The translations under genes were made by a program, and so were the position numbers. From the NCBI GenBank assembly GCA_012845835.1, contig JABAKD010000011.1, positions 3,372,697 to 3,436,696 of the forward strand: DNA of 64,000 nucleotides, read 5' to 3'. The notes under the pieces were generated by a model. That model had not been told where the DNA came from. It saw only the letters and a program-made list of their open reading frames with translations, and did not search any database. Below, piece by piece: positions 1-52,584 of this stretch (positions are counted from its first letter, which is position 1; each line of letters starts with the position of its first letter). Source of the DNA: Undaria pinnatifida (Eukaryota > Sar > Phaeophyceae > Laminariales > Alariaceae).

Positions 1-787
1 AAAATAGAAACAAGCACGAGGAGGTTGTTTCTCGCTGGTGGTGCGTAGCGGCGACGAAAAAAAATATACCAAAAAAACGAAACGATGTTCCCACGACTTC
101 ACCCTCTTACCTGTTGGAGGTGTGTACCACCATGTCCGCGTTATCCACGTTCTTCTTCGTGTAGGAGTAAAACACTGGGTTTCCTTGCGCCAAAGCGCGG
201 GCTGTGCGAGCGACGACCGCAGCAGAACGGGAAAAACGCAGACGGGTTGGGGGGAGCGGGGTGGGAAATCACTGTCATGCGTGGTCATAATCCGTCAGAC
301 TATAGAATGGAAAAAATGGCGGGGCGGCGTGAGTTGACCCTTGTCAAACTGCACCTCACACTATGGGGACAAAGTTGCTTGGAACTAGAGCTGGACAATT
401 CTTGCCGTGGGAAAAGGGTAGGCTAAGGCGATAGCGAGACGAAATGCAAAGAAACGGACAAACCGTGACGTTTGTCTGGTTTCAATTAAAATTCTGCCCT
501 CTTTCTCGATCCTTTTTCAGCGACAGCTGCACCATAATCACTAAGCTACTATGGCAGCGAGCGCTGACTGTTAGCCCAGTACTTATGGTGCATATGTAAC
601 GACCCCCTTAACTACGTTGTGAAATACGTGCAGCGCATCATTACCCGACCCTCCCCCCCCACCATAAAAAAGTGCCACGGCGGTAATAACGTGCGCCAGG
701 GACACACCGATCAGACAAACCAGGCGACGGTTTGCAAGCAGTACACTAGACATACATTGAGCCATTATTTTGTCGTCTTTGGTGCCA
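1..787. other. Left-edge stretch without a recognised gene
   Basis: I see no exon that I can support here. A minus-strand frame at 583-963 stays open for 126 codons but has no motif, no acceptable splice context and runs into the neighbouring hexanucleotide array, so it is left out. If the UVR/propeller gene continues to the left, its next exon lies here unrecognised or beyond the window. Confidence 0.5.
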
Positions 788-2418
788 GATACAGCATCAG
801 CACCGATATCAACACTAACACAAACTCCAAACTCGACAGCACAATCAAACGCCGTTTTCAACATCCGCAACCTCACGGATACTAGGATCAACGACGCCAA
901 TTTCGACATGAGCGACCCTACCACAACCATCACCACCACCCCCGCTACCACCAACACCGACAACCACGCCCAACACGGACGCCAACACCGACATCAACAC
1001 CGAGACCAACGCCATCTCCGGCACCAACACCAACGCAATTCCGACACCAACACTGCCACCGACACCGACACCGACACCAACGCCAGCGCCAACACCAACT
1101 CCGACACCAACACCAACGCCAGCGCCAACACCAACTCCGATATCAACACCACCACCAACGCCACCATCCACTTCAACACCAACACCGACTACACTACTAA
1201 CGCCAATTACCCGACACCAACACCACCAACACCAACACCAGCGCAAGCACCAACACCAACCCAGACACCAACACTAATGCCAACGCCAGGACCAATTCAA
1301 GAACCGACGCCAACTCCAACATCAGCACCAACCCCAACTTCGACATCAACACCGACGCCGATACCAACACCCACCCCAGCACCAACCCCCACACCAACAC
1401 CAACTCGACACCAACACCACCATTAACCCCAACACCAACACCGAAACAAACACCAACGCCAACTCCGACATCAACACCCACCCCAACTCCGACATCAACA
1501 CCGACACCAACACCAACACCATCAACACTACCATCGACACCAACACCAACGTCAACACCGACACCGACACAAAAGCACCTGCACCAACTCGACATCAACA
1601 CCATTCCCAACGCTGCCACAAACACCAACACCGACACAAACACCAACGCCAACTCTAACAATCAACACCAAACCCCAACGCTGACAGCAACACCGACAGC
1701 AACACCGACATCAACACCAACACATTAACGCCAACACCAACACCAACGCAAGCACCAACACCAACATCAACACCAACGCCAACATCATCATCGCCAACAC
1801 TGATCGACACAAGCACCAATGCAAACCCGACACAAACACCAACCCCAACTCCGACATCAACACCAACACCAAAACCAACAGCACCATCAACGCCAACACC
1901 AACACCACAAACCACCAGTGATGCTACCATCAACGCCAACACCAACACTGGCACAAGCACCAACGCCAACACCAAACACTAAGACCATCAACACCGACAC
2001 CAACACCGACACCAACACCGACACCACCATCAACGCCTACAGCAACACCGACACAGGCACCAACGCCAACACCGATATCAGCACAACACCTACACCAACC
2101 TCAGCCCCAACTCCAACGCCAACACCACGTCAATGACAACGTCAAGCCAACTCCGACACCAACAGTAACACCACCATCAACGCCATCATCAATGTCAACA
2201 CCAACACCGACACAGGCGCCAACGCCACTACCAACGGCAACCACAAACACCAACACCACCACCAACACCAACACCAACACCAACAAACACCAACACCACC
2301 AACATTAACACCACCAACACTACGGCCGACACCAGCAACACCAACGCCACCAGCACCAACACCACCAACACCAACACCACCAACGCCCAAACCACCAACA
2401 CCAACACCACCAACACCA

Positions 2419-2452
<34 letters not shown>

Positions 2453-2530
2453 TGACACCGACACCAACACCAACACTGACACCAACACCGACCCCGACAC
2501 CAACACCAACACACCGACACCAACCCTGAC
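788..2530. repeat. Degenerate hexanucleotide array (ACCAAC/ACCGAC type)
   Basis: About 1.7 kb built from ACCAAC, ACCGAC and ACCAAC-like six-base units with many substitutions. Because the unit length is a multiple of three, several frames stay open on both strands and read as Thr/Asn/Asp/Pro or Val/Gly/Leu repeats. These are repeat artefacts, not genes. The same units reappear inside the ~100-bp array just downstream and in intron 4 of the demethylase gene (30390-30710). Confidence 0.9.
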
Positions 2531-2629
2531 ATAAACAAAAACATTACGGTGGAGGCGCACCAAAACATTGTCTGAGGTTTCTCTTTTGAGGAGCTCTATA
2601 ACCTCTCGCCCAAAACCTTTCGTGAAAAA

Positions 2630-2683
2630 ATGAAAGAGCATCCCGATCAACACTGCATGAAAGAGCATCCCGATCAACACTGC
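2630..2683. repeat. Exact 27-bp tandem duplication
   Basis: A 27-bp unit beginning ATGAAAGAGCATCCCGATCA is present twice head to tail (2630-2656 and 2657-2683). It sits in a 300-bp island between two arrays. The flank contains a GAGGAGCTC sequence followed by a CCTCTCGCCCAAA-type stretch, which resembles fragments near 7680 and 7850. Confidence 0.85.
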
Positions 2684-2821
2684 CTTGACCGAGGTGCTCA
2701 ACGAATTAAAACTGAAAGAAAAACAATAACGAATTACATTCCGACGATACTGGGTCAAGGAGCCCCGCCATTCGTGTTGTCTTTAGCCAAAACGTGCGAC
2801 CCCTATCACACAGCAGTGTCT

Positions 2822-3830
2822 TAACACCAACACCAACACCGACAACGACACCAACGCCGACGTTATCACACTTTCATCAGTGCCATTTATAGCCACCCTT
2901 ATTTGCGAGTAATCTATGCCCAAAAAACCAACACCGACACCAACACCGACATCAACACCGACACCAACACCGACATCAACACCGACACCAACACCGATGC
3001 TATAACCCTTTCGCCAATGCTATTTACTGCCGCACTTCCGAGCAATGTATGCCCGAAAAACCGACACCGACACCAACGCCGACATTATCACCTTTTTACC
3101 AATGCCATTGTTGCCACACGTATTTCCGAGTAAGCTATGCCCCGAGAAACAGCACGAACACTAACACCGACAACAACGCCGACGTTGTAACCCTTTTACC
3201 AATGTCATTTATTGACACGATTACTTCCGAGTAATTTATGCCCGAAAAGAAAAAACCCGACACTACCGCCGACACCGACACCGACGTTACAACCCTTTTA
3301 CCAACGTCATATATAGTCACACATATTTCCGCGAAATTATGCCCCAAAAAAACAACGACACCAACACCGACACCAACTCCGACGTTATAACCCTTTTAAC
3401 AATGCCATTTATTGCCGTACATATTTCCGAGTAATTTACGCCCAAAAAAAACAGCACGGCACCAACACCGACGTAATGACCCTTTCACCAACGTCATTTA
3501 TTGCCACACGTATTTTCCTACCTGCTAGTAATTTACGCCCAAAAAAACAACACCGACACCAACACCGACGTCATACCCCTTTTACCAATGCCATTCATTG
3601 CCGCACTTATTTCCGAGTAATATATGCCCAAGAAAACAACACCGACATCAACACCAACACCAACACCGACGTTGTAACCATTTTACCAATGCCATTTATT
3701 GCCACACCGACAAAATTATACGCAAAAAAACAACACCGACACCAACACCAACACCGACGTTATACCCTTTTACAATGCCATTTATTGCCACACTTATTCC
3801 CGAGCAATTTATGCCCCAAAAAAGTTGGTT
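2822..3830. repeat. Compound ~85-105-bp tandem array
   Basis: Roughly ten copies of a unit made of two parts. One is a non-repetitive segment (ACCCTTTTACCAATGCCATT, then TTGCCACAC, then TTTCCGAGTAA, then TATGCCC plus an A-run). The other is a short run of ACACCGACACCAAC hexanucleotides of variable length. Recurrence of the ACCAATGCCATT block near 3015, 3098, 3197, 3302, 3400, 3486, 3580, 3684 and 3772 gives the spacing. I see no coding function. Confidence 0.85.
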
Positions 3831-4179
3831 CGCTCCTGACGGTCACTTTAAGCTCTGCACCCACGTTTCAAAGACGCACTGACTTGGAATTCGTTTGGGA
3901 CATTTTTTGCAGTGCTGCTGTGTTATGCCCCATTTAAGAGCCTCCACAATGAGCAAACGGAATGAAGAGCGGTCAAATCGACTCGCCACGCCTTCCAACG
4001 TTGATACAACAACGTACCAGTACGTGATTGGGATGCCTAGACTGACACCTACATGGAGTCCGATCCGAGAAAAAGAGCGGCGCGGAGATAAGAGCGGAAG
4101 TACTGGCCTGTTCCGAGGTGCTCCTAAATAGGGTACCCCTCTGAAGCAAAAGTATGAAGGAGAAGCATGGCATATCAGT

Positions 4180-4525
4180 CACTACCGGTTCGAGGGCCCA
4201 CTTATTTGCCTCGAAAAGAGTTTTCGCAGCGGTCACCAGTTTTTAGCGTAGTGTTTTACTGAGTATCTACCCTCTGCGACGAGGTACCGCGTTGAAAACC
4301 GGGGCGAAACGACGAGGGGGTAGTAACCCTGGGTGAGAGTCTCCGGGTGACTGATCACAGCAAAGAAACCTCCTTGATCCCAAACTATGTACGAATCAAA
4401 GCGACAGCGGAATATCACAACAGCAGTGAAAGGGAAAACGAGCAACCGCGGCAGTCATTGCAGGTTCGAGGGCTCACTTTTTGTCTTGTACGGCGTTTTC
4501 GCAGCAGTCACCAAAACTTCCGCGA
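4180..4525. repeat. Two copies of a ~65-bp dispersed segment
   Basis: The segment GGTTCGAGGGC(C/T)CACTT, followed by a TTTTCGCAGC(G/A)GTCACC stretch, occurs at about 4188-4243 and 4462-4515. The GGTTCGAGGGC core looks like a tRNA/SINE B-box, but no tRNA fold or A-box is evident. Nothing else is recognised between 3840 and 4550. Confidence 0.55.
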
Positions 4526-4559
4526 GACGGGTGGTCAGCGGCCCCGGTCCAGCCGCATT

Positions 4560-5075
4560 CGACAAGTACGTCAAGCTCTGGCTGTTGGGAGCCCAAAGGA
4601 GGAGGAAAGGAGGGAAAGGGACAGCAACATCCAACTGCCCCAACAGGGTGGAAAGAGAGGAGGGCGGGACGGGGAAGGGGGACGGGGTACAGCGGTGGAG
4701 TGGGCACCCGTAAGCATAGTCGTCGAACCCTAAGTACACTTGCGATGGGCAAGTATGTGCTAGCTCTGGCAGTTGGGAGCCCACAGGACTAGGAAAGGAG
4801 GACAAGGTACAGCGACACCCAACAGCCAAATGAGGGCGGAAAGAGAGGGAGGCGGGATGGGAAAGGGGGACGGGGTACAACCATGGATGAGTTGAGTACT
4901 CGGTATTACGTCGAAAACTGCTGTGCACCGTTTGGGTCCCAGGAATTCGACCAACACATCCGACCGCCGAATATCGAAGACGGGCGGAAAGAGAAGGAGG
5001 CGGGAGGGGATTGGGGGATGCGGTACAACGGTGGAACAGCGAGTACTCGTTAGTACGTCGAACGCATGGGAAGGC
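4560..5075. repeat. Three imperfect ~170-bp direct repeats
   Basis: Segments starting near 4578, 4765 and 4950 share GGCGGGA, GGAAAGAGA(G)GGAGG, ACGGGGTACA(A/G)CGG and ACGTCGAA blocks in the same order. The reading frames seen across them are by-products of purine-rich strand bias. Confidence 0.65.
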
Positions 5076-5488
5076 TGGAGGCGGGGAGGGCCAAGGTCAT
5101 GGATATTTTTGTTCAGGAGCATATTGATTAGAGCTCTGAGTCGGCACGACTCACGTCACCAACAAATTTATTAGTCGGACTAATCGACGTTTCCCGAAGG
5201 TGCCGCCTATCCACCTTGTTGGGTTTCCATACCTGTATGAAGCATCGTTTAATTCGGGACGCATTTGTTCTTTTGGCCCGCCCCCCTCCTCCGGTCGAGG
5301 GAAAGAGCTAATTTGGTTCGCTTCGCTCGCCTGACTTAAGTCGGCAAGTCAGCTAAGGACACCTGCCGATTAGATAGTAGTCGTGACATCCTGCCGACTC
5401 ACAGATCTACTAATTGAGGAGCCCCGTCTGTCGGAAGTACTTTCAGGCAACAGCTAGTGCCAGCGCTATCGCAGCATGCTCCACTCAC

Positions 5489-13437
<7,949 letters not shown>

Positions 13438-16400
13438 GGACTCTGATGAGCAAAACCCCGGAGGGAAGGAGAGGGGGCGGGACAAGGCGGTAGGGCGGGG
13501 AGGGGTGGGTGAGGGGGGGGGAGGGGGGGAGGGGACGTTTAGAATTGCACCCACTTGGGGAACGCCTACTTTGGATCTACTGTGGGAAAACTATTACAGT
13601 TTAAAATGGGATAAGGGGGTTCTTGATAAAGGAGAGGGTGCGGGGCGAGGAGGGGGGGCAGGGTTGTAGGGCGTGGGGGAGACATGTGACGCATTTCTTA
13701 CAGTGAAGGTGAATAATGGCAAATACAAGTACCTACCAGGTACCGAAGTACATTGCAGTATTTGTATCCCTATAAACCATGACCTGGGTGTAACCCTACC
13801 CGCCACCAGGACGCGATGCCGTCCTTATCGCGGGCGATCCGAAAATAAAACCCTCAAGTGTGTTGACTCTGCGTCGACGACTGGATCTGATGTTACTCGT
13901 TTTTTCATAGTAATGGCTCCTCCGTAGCGCCGGTTGAGTAGTGCCGGTTTGCCCGCTACAGTGCTCGCGAAATAGCTTGGCACAGGGAGAAACAAACCAG
14001 CAGCAGCAGTGGCAGTATGCGGAGGACCGCCCGATATGCCGCTATAGTGCCGGTACTTTCGGCTGGCACCGTACCGGCACATATAGAGGGACCATTACTG
14101 CTGTATCTCCTTTAGAACTGCATCTACCAGGTACGCTTTTGGGGACATACTTATTGAAATTCAGTGTGGAATAAATGTGGGAAATTTGTACAGTTCTAAT
14201 TGGCACTTACTCCTCGCGCCTACCAGCAGCGGCGGACCTCTCCTCGCATCGAGTTAAAATCGCGCCGTAGCGCAACTGGTCACCTTTTGACCCTCGAAAA
14301 CGTACTTCAACTCGGTCCGCCGTCGACCACCGCCCTCGTTCCAACCGGCTTTCTCAAAAGGCAAAAAGCTTAGCCGCCTCAGAACTGCATCCACATGTTG
14401 TTAGGGACAAGCTACATCGATTTAATGCGGATATACGTATATTTTCAATTGTTTAAGGGTTAAAGTGGGTTTGTGTAGCGGATTGTTTTTTCTTTACAAA
14501 ACGAAGAGAGCAACAGACAACAAGATGGGGCATCGATTGGCCACTCGCGCCCCCACCAGCTATTCCCCCGAACAAACACACAACCAAAGCACGCACGCCG
14601 CGCAGTCCCCCTCTTGTCCTTCTCCTCTCCTCCGCTCCTCACCAAAGCTCCCATCCCTCCCCCCGCCTTCCTCCTCCCCCCCCTCCAGCCTACCTCTATG
14701 GTCATACGACTACGGCTATGCACAAACTGAGTACCCCCGCCCCCCTCCCCCCCCACTCCCCTCCTCCACAACCCCCCCCCCCTACTCCCATATGGAAAAA
14801 AATACCTGCGCGACCCGCTCCCCCTTCTCCGACCTCTCCCTCCGTCTCGCACCCCCCATCCCCCCCCCCCGCCACCGCCATCATCATTGAACTCCGCGTC
14901 AACCGTCTGCCCGAACGGGGTCCCGCCGCAACCAACGCCGCCGCCCCGCCGCCGCCCCCGCCATTTTGTGGCAAGACTCGGCACGGCCGCAGCTGCATTG
15001 GCAGTCGAGAGTTAGGTCTCCCCGCGTCCTCGCACGGTGTGCCCAGCCGGGGAGCGCCTGCGGAGTACGGGGCATTGGTGGGTTTCAGGAGCATTGAGGT
15101 TGCGGGGTTGAGTGAGGGGGGGGGGGGTGGGAGGGGAGTTGTTGAGCATGTCGGGGAGCAGTGAGCTTCTGACCATCGGATGTGGGGAGTTGAGCGAGGG
15201 AGGAGGGGCGGACGGGGCGGGGGGTGAGATGTTACGTCTGTCGGGGAGCATTGGGTTCCCGGATAATCGGGTTTGGGGGTTGAGGCAGGGAGGAGGGGGG
15301 GAGAGGGGGGGGGGGGGTGGGGTGTTAATGTTGAACGCCTCCTTTCCCAGGTAATAAATCCAGCCTGCGCTAGCGTCCCTGTGCTTACTAGGTGTCCGGT
15401 ACTGCATATATACTCCGGAGTACATATTTAACCAATAGCCTAAAGAGCTGAACTCAGCGGAGAAACACGCGGAAAAATTGCGCTACTGCATTTTTTTTTT
15501 TTTTTGGTGTATCCTCCGGCGGATTGGAAAAATAAAGCTCAAGCTCACCGCACTTCCACTGCAATTTTTTATTTCACACTAATTCCAAGTAGTTTTTCCC
15601 CAAAATGGTGGGTACAGCTATATAAAGGGGTTTATGACACGTTATTATCGATAATACCTCTAGAAGCCTACCCCCCAACCGCGCTAGCTGCCTATTAACA
15701 GGCGTCATATTTATGCTCATGTTCCCGTTTGGGCTGCAGTTACCTCGAGTTTGAGAGATCAAGCCAAAGAGAGAAGCCCTCCACAGCTATGCCCTATACA
15801 GCTACCTGGGGGCAGGATTGGGGTTCAGGGTCAAGGGTTACTAGGGGTAGTGGTGGAGTATACCTGGTAAGGTTTACCCCCCAACCACGCTAGCTCCCTA
15901 TAGGCGTCATATTTACGCTCATGCTCCTGTTCGCGCTGGACTCGAAGTGACCTCGAGTTAGGCGTCATATTTATGCTCATGCTCCTGTTCGCGCTGTACT
16001 CGTAGTTACCTCGAGTTTGATCAAGCCAAAGGAAGAAGCCCTCCACAGCCATGCCCTATACAGCTACCTGGGGGCAGGATTGGGGGCTAGCGGTGAGGTT
16101 TTACTAGGGGCAGAGGCAGTGCATAGGGTTATAGGGTCAAGGCGTGTCTCTCGGCTCTTTCAGCTACGAGTGTGGAGTTTTGGCAACCTGCGGGTTAGCA
16201 AGAGGCGCACCCATTACTCGTAGAGAGGGTGAAGGAAAGGTTGGTTTACTTCATACCAGGTACCTGGTATTAAATTATTGTTATGTAAGCTTATACCTTG
16301 ATATACGCGTACAGCACATGGTGTGCTGTTGCTATAAACTTCCAAGTATAACGAAAAGACAGGACGTTTGCACTGCATACTGCACACCGAGACAGCAACC

Positions 16401-17735
16401 GTGCGTATGATACGAGAGTAGTCCTCGTCAGGGTACTCGTCCGGGTACTCGTTCGTTCGTACATAGCAACGGCGGCCCATGATAGTTTTTCGGGACGCCG
16501 GGTATGTACGAGTCAATTCGGCGAAGCCGTGCATAGTCAGCTGTGCCACCACCTACTGCATCAAGCGTGAATGGAGAAGCAGAGAGCACGCTGCGGTTGT
16601 GCCCCAACAACTAATAGCTCACAGCTTTGGAGTGTTGAAGTACTGCGTTAGTGCCGTGCCTTTTAGTGCGGGCCCCCCGGTACAGTGCGGTGAAAATTCG
16701 CTTGTCTCTGACCTCGTCGTCCTCGTCCAACTTTTCTTACCGTCGTAGCCCATAGCTAGGTACTGCACCGTGCTATCCTGGGATAGTTTGGAGGTTCAAG
16801 GTCGTGCGGGTATTGCCATCTGGTATGACGAGGCGCCGCACAAACGAGAGACCACAGCTCGCTGCTGCTGTGCTTATTCAGTTGTTTCGTGCGCTGACGA
16901 CGCAATCCTGCTCCAATAAATAACGGTCCTTGGTTCAAGACGTGCCGCACGTATAGCGCACCCGAAAGGGAGATAAAGCCATGCAACTTGATAAGTCCAC
17001 CCACGATCCTCCCCCCACACCTGAAAAGCATACACGGAGACCCCCCTAAAGCTATTCGCAGCAAACCTGGACTGCCTACCTACCAGGAAGCTGTTGTTGG
17101 CGAGAGCTGTCAGCTGTCTGGCCCGGCAACACAGGAGTATGCGACACGTCGTTGTTGGCAAAAAAATGAGGGTACATAAGTTTACTGCACACACACGAGT
17201 TCGCTCCTCACCAGCAGAAGGAGTCCCGGGCTGCACAGGGGCCAAGAAACCTGAGCATGGCGCAAATGCGCAGACAATCGCCGCCACAGCTCTGGAGGGC
17301 ATGATTTTCTCCTCCGTAGGTAGACGGGGAGCCGCTGCTGCGCTGCTACACGCTGGGGATTATTTAATTTATTTTTATTTGGGATTCAAGAGTTCATAAG
17401 TATTATATGGCGTTTTGAAGATGATTTTTGCATCCCCGCCTCACGAACGGTATTTTTTGCTACTGCGTGCGGACACACACCTCACAGGGACAGCAGAGGC
17501 ACCGGCGTTCCCGCCACCCAAGAGCTTTTTCGTGACAGCCCACGAGCACTCCCGAAGGAGGGGAGTGGGGTGTGGATTGGCTGTGGTTGCAGTCGCGAGA
17601 GAAGAGGCTACCTCCAAGACCGTGCTTTGTAAGAGTACCTTCTAACTGCTGTGCGTTCCGCAAACACAACAGCAGCATTTAGCAGAGCAGCAGCAGTAGC
17701 GTGCGACAAGCACAAGTTACACACACGGAGTCGAC
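13438..17735. other. Divergent intergenic region between the UVR/propeller and KDM5 genes
   Basis: Both genes point away from this 4.3-kb stretch, so their promoters should lie here, but no core promoter motif is clear. Contents: G- and C-rich runs at 13500-13540, 14725-14885 and 15110-15330; several TACCAGGTAC sites (13734, 14128, 16254); a T16 run near 15490; and the repeats at 15700-16090. A GC-rich minus-strand stretch near 14900-15000 could be an untranslated or coding 5' exon of the left gene, but I cannot support it. Confidence 0.5.
15698..16090. repeat. Direct repeats of a ~125-bp unit
   Basis: The unit GGCGTCATATTTATGCTCAT, then CTGTTCGCGCTG, TACCTCGAGTTTGA, ATCAAGCCAAAG, GAAGCCCTCCACAGC and CTACCTGGGGGCAGGATTGG is present in full at about 15701-15825 and 15959-16085. 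A truncated copy lies at 15903-15958. Confidence 0.8.
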
Positions 17736-49279
<31,544 letters not shown>

Positions 49280-51880
49280 TTTAATGCGTGAGCCTTTCGC
49301 TCGCTCGCTACGCACGCATGCAAGCACGCCATCTCGCAATACGACGCGTGAGCCTCTCGCTCGCTGGCTGGTCACGCGTGCAAGCACGCACGCACGTTCC
49401 CTGTGTTTTTAACTTGGCGGTGGTGGCGGTGGGGGCGGTGGGCCGTGGTTGATTTGCGGGCACTTGTGGCGGCGCTGCTATTGGAGTGAAAGGGACCCAG
49501 CGAATCGTTGCTTCCTCCTATGCTTTGCCCGCTGCGTATTGCGGGCTTTGCTGCTGGTTTGCCGGCTTGCGGGCTTGCGGCTTGCGCGCTTGTCAGCTTG
49601 CTAGCTAGCTTGTTGCTCGCTTGCGAGCCTGGCTTGCAGGCTCTTTTTGTTTTATTTTGTTTGGCGGCGCCTCCACCTCGCTGTGGACGCGACCGAGAAC
49701 CGGGGGGGGCGGGGGGGGGGGGCGCAACAGACGCTCCCGGGCACAAGGGGTAGAGTGCCGGCGAATCGCCCGCGCGCTGGGGGGGGGGGGGGGGGGGTCC
49801 TTTAATGACAAAGCGCGTTCGCAAGGCAGGTGATACGTTAGCGTTTTACATAGAGATTGGGAGGGGGAAGGGGGGTAAGGTGGTAAAGGAGGGAGGATGG
49901 TGGGGGGTGGGGGGGGGCAGAAGGGGGGTTGTTTGCATGGGGCGGGCGGACGGGGGTAACATGTAGGAAGGAAGGAAGGAAGGAAGGCTGTCTCTCGTTG
50001 TGCGTTTTCACGCTTGCTTTGTTCCCTTTTTTTGTTTTTACATAACGGTAAACGATCGATATTCAGCTCGCTCGTTCGATGTATTTTTAGATTTTATCCG
50101 GAAATGCCGATGCATTTGTAGAAGGGCTTTGTATGGCTCGTTCTTCGTTCAAATTTTAAGAGGAAGCGCTTTTTTGTTTTTGAAGCTGATGACGAAACCG
50201 CGATGGTGACCGGACCCGAGCACAAGAGTTTGTTCAGTGTTTGCTTGCGCCAGCTTGCTGCCGAGCACCCACCCGACGGCGCCATGGAATACCTGAGTTT
50301 ATTCATCGTTTGGTTGCGTTAACTCGTTGTCCAGCACCTCACCTCCCGTTATGCAGTACCTGAGTTATTTCGGTGTTTGCTTGAGTTAATCGTTGTCGAA
50401 CACCCCCCCCCCCCCCTTCCCCCCCCCCGCTATTGTGGTGCACTCGAGTATGATCGGGAATTACGTCCGTCAACTCGTTGTCGAGCCCCCCCCCCCCCCC
50501 CCCCCCCCCATTACCGTTGCTTGATGTTCTGAGGGAAGGTTTAAGCGGGTGGGCATCAATCAAGAAACAGGAAATTTTTCCTCGGCGAGGATAATTTGAT
50601 TGAGTGTGGGGGATGGAAAGGAAACTGTGAGGGGGGGGGCGGGGGGGCTAACCCCCCCCGCGCGAACTCTACAGGAATGCCGGCACGAACTCGTAGTTAC
50701 GGGTATCGGGGGGATACACCATGCAGGGGAATGCGCTCGGCCGGGCTTTTTAGTGGGGATATGGCGGTGACAGCTTATCCCTTTTACTGCTGCAACCTAC
50801 AGTTATCTCTATTTGTCTACCAAAAAGAGTAAACTCTTGAGAAGTATTATATTAAGGGTTGTTGCTTGTTTTTGAGAGGTTTTTCTATTATTAATAGTGT
50901 CCTCTTTTATCTCCCCTCCCCTCCCATCCCCTCTTTATGTTTTCCCTTGACGGGGTGGCGATGTGGTGGCTGGCGATTCAGCCTGGCTGTGTGTGTGCCG
51001 TGAAGGCATCATATAGAGATCCCCGGGTCCCGTAATGTGGCACGGCGGCAACCAGTAAAAATAGTAGGTGACGGCGCGGCGTAGCGCGTCGCGGCGCGGC
51101 GTGACAGCTCAACGAGCGATAACTTGTGGTTGGTCGAATCGAGTTTCCGTTTTGTTTATTTTTATGATTTATTGGCTTCTGTTCTTTCTGCTTCTCTGTC
51201 TCCCTTATTTATTTGCTCGTTGACTGCCACTGCATACAGGGAGAGGGGCGCTGAGAGGGGAGAGGGGAAAGGCGGGGTGGGAGGGTTTTGGGGGAGAGGG
51301 GAGGGGGGCCCCGAGGAGGAAGGGGGGGATGGGGGGGGTTGCATTCGCTAATCAGAGTATCGGAGTTTGCGCCTTTCTCCGCCAAATTGACTGAATTATG
51401 ACATTTATTAGTTCAACGACATTTTTTTGTATTCTGTTTGTTCCGGCAGTTGTTTTGCTTCGGCAGGTGTTTTATGAAAGAAGCGTAACGCCAGCAGCCT
51501 TGTTTTGTTTCGGCAGTGTTTTCTACTTTAATTGTTTTGGTTGTATTTTTTTGCTGTTGTTGCTTTCTTCTTGTTTCGGCAGTTTCAGTTTTTTACTTTC
51601 TGCTGCGCGGTGATTTGGTTCCTATTACGCCGCCCGCAGTCGATCGGTAGCGGTGAGAATGATTGCAGTTGCCTCTCTAGCGCTCCTTGTTTCTACTCTG
51701 GTCTATGCTGCCGAGCAAAAAAGCTAGCAGTAAATCACCGGGCGTGCGCTGCGTCCGCCTATAAGTAGGTACAGTAGTCATGTTCTCCCTTTCTTTAGTG
51801 CCGGTAAGTGCCGGCTAACAACACCTGCACTATACAGGACACCGGCACTATTGGGTATAGTGCCGATTCTGGTACTAGTA
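49280..51880. other. Downstream flank of KDM5
   Basis: No gene is supported. Immediately after the stop a ~67-bp segment (GCGTGAGCC(T)CTCGCTCGCT and CACGCATGCAAGCACGC) is repeated twice. Further on are GCTTGCGGGCTTGCGG-type sequence (49555-49640), G- and C-runs at 49700-49800, a (GGAA)n patch at 49967, and three related ~90-bp segments (CACCTGAGTT...GTTTGCTTG...TTGTCGA) at 50215-50500 separated by long C-runs. The 3' untranslated region must end somewhere in this stretch. Confidence 0.5.
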
Positions 51881-52200
51881 CGAGTGGGTTCCAGTCGTGC
51901 CAAGTGATTTCACCGTCACTATTCCGGCAATACCAAGTAGGCACCACTCAACCGGCACTATAAAGGGGTTCCAGTGGTGTCAAATGCGAGTTCACCGGCA
52001 TTATACTTGCAGTAGGCACTATTCAACCGGCACTATAAGGGGGTTCCAGTCGTGTCAAAGCGACTTCACCGGCACTATTACGGCAGTAGACACTACTCAA
52101 CCGGCACTTTAAGGAGGTGCCGGTCGTGCCAACGCGAGTTCACCTGCACTATACCGGCAATAGGCACTATTCAACCGGCACTATGAGGGGGACTTCCGAC
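51785..52200. repeat. ~75-bp minisatellite (ACCGGCACTATA units)
   Basis: At least four units of GGTTCCAGTCGTG(C/T)CAA, CGACTTCACCGGCACTAT, GGCAGTAGGCACTA(C/T)TCAACC and GGCACTATAA(G)GGGG, near 51889, 51966, 52028 and 52105. A single related copy lies at 61540-61622 in the TFIIA gene and a looser relative around 14020-14090. Confidence 0.85.
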
Positions 52201-52584
52201 TGTGCCAGTAGTCTGATCGCAACTATAAGGGACCTTTTGATGTGCCGCAGAAGGCGATAATTATCCCTTACTATTAATAGGTGTATTTTTCGGTCAGACT
52301 GGTATATAAATCGGTACGTTCTGTAGGTTTGTAGGCCCTGTGTCGCATGTCGTGTGGTTGGTGGAGGTGATGGGCGGTGGTGATCAAAGACCAAGCGGGC
52401 CGTAGCGTGCGTGTGTGCGTGCGTGCGTGCGTGTGTGTGGAGGGTTGATCAGAATGAAAGCCAAGGCTTGACAACAACAGCAGCGGCAACGCGCCACCAC
52501 CGATCAGCTGTCGTAATTCGTCGAATGTAAATGTAGAAGAGGTCCAGACCACGGCACGCCAGGCCGGGCAGACAAAAAAACGTT

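Noticed and set aside
583..963. A 126-codon minus-strand frame as a further propeller exon
   Set aside because: It has no PD40 motif and half of it reads the hexanucleotide array. The splice phase with the exon 5 donor could not be shown.
770..2758. Long Thr/Asn/Asp and Val/Gly frames on both strands
   Set aside because: A six-base repeat keeps frames open regardless of coding. There is no start context, motif or splice logic.
14702..15094. GC-rich minus-strand frame as a 5' exon of the UVR/propeller gene
   Set aside because: The composition is G/C-run driven, competing frames look equally good, and no splice pair with exon 1 was convincing.
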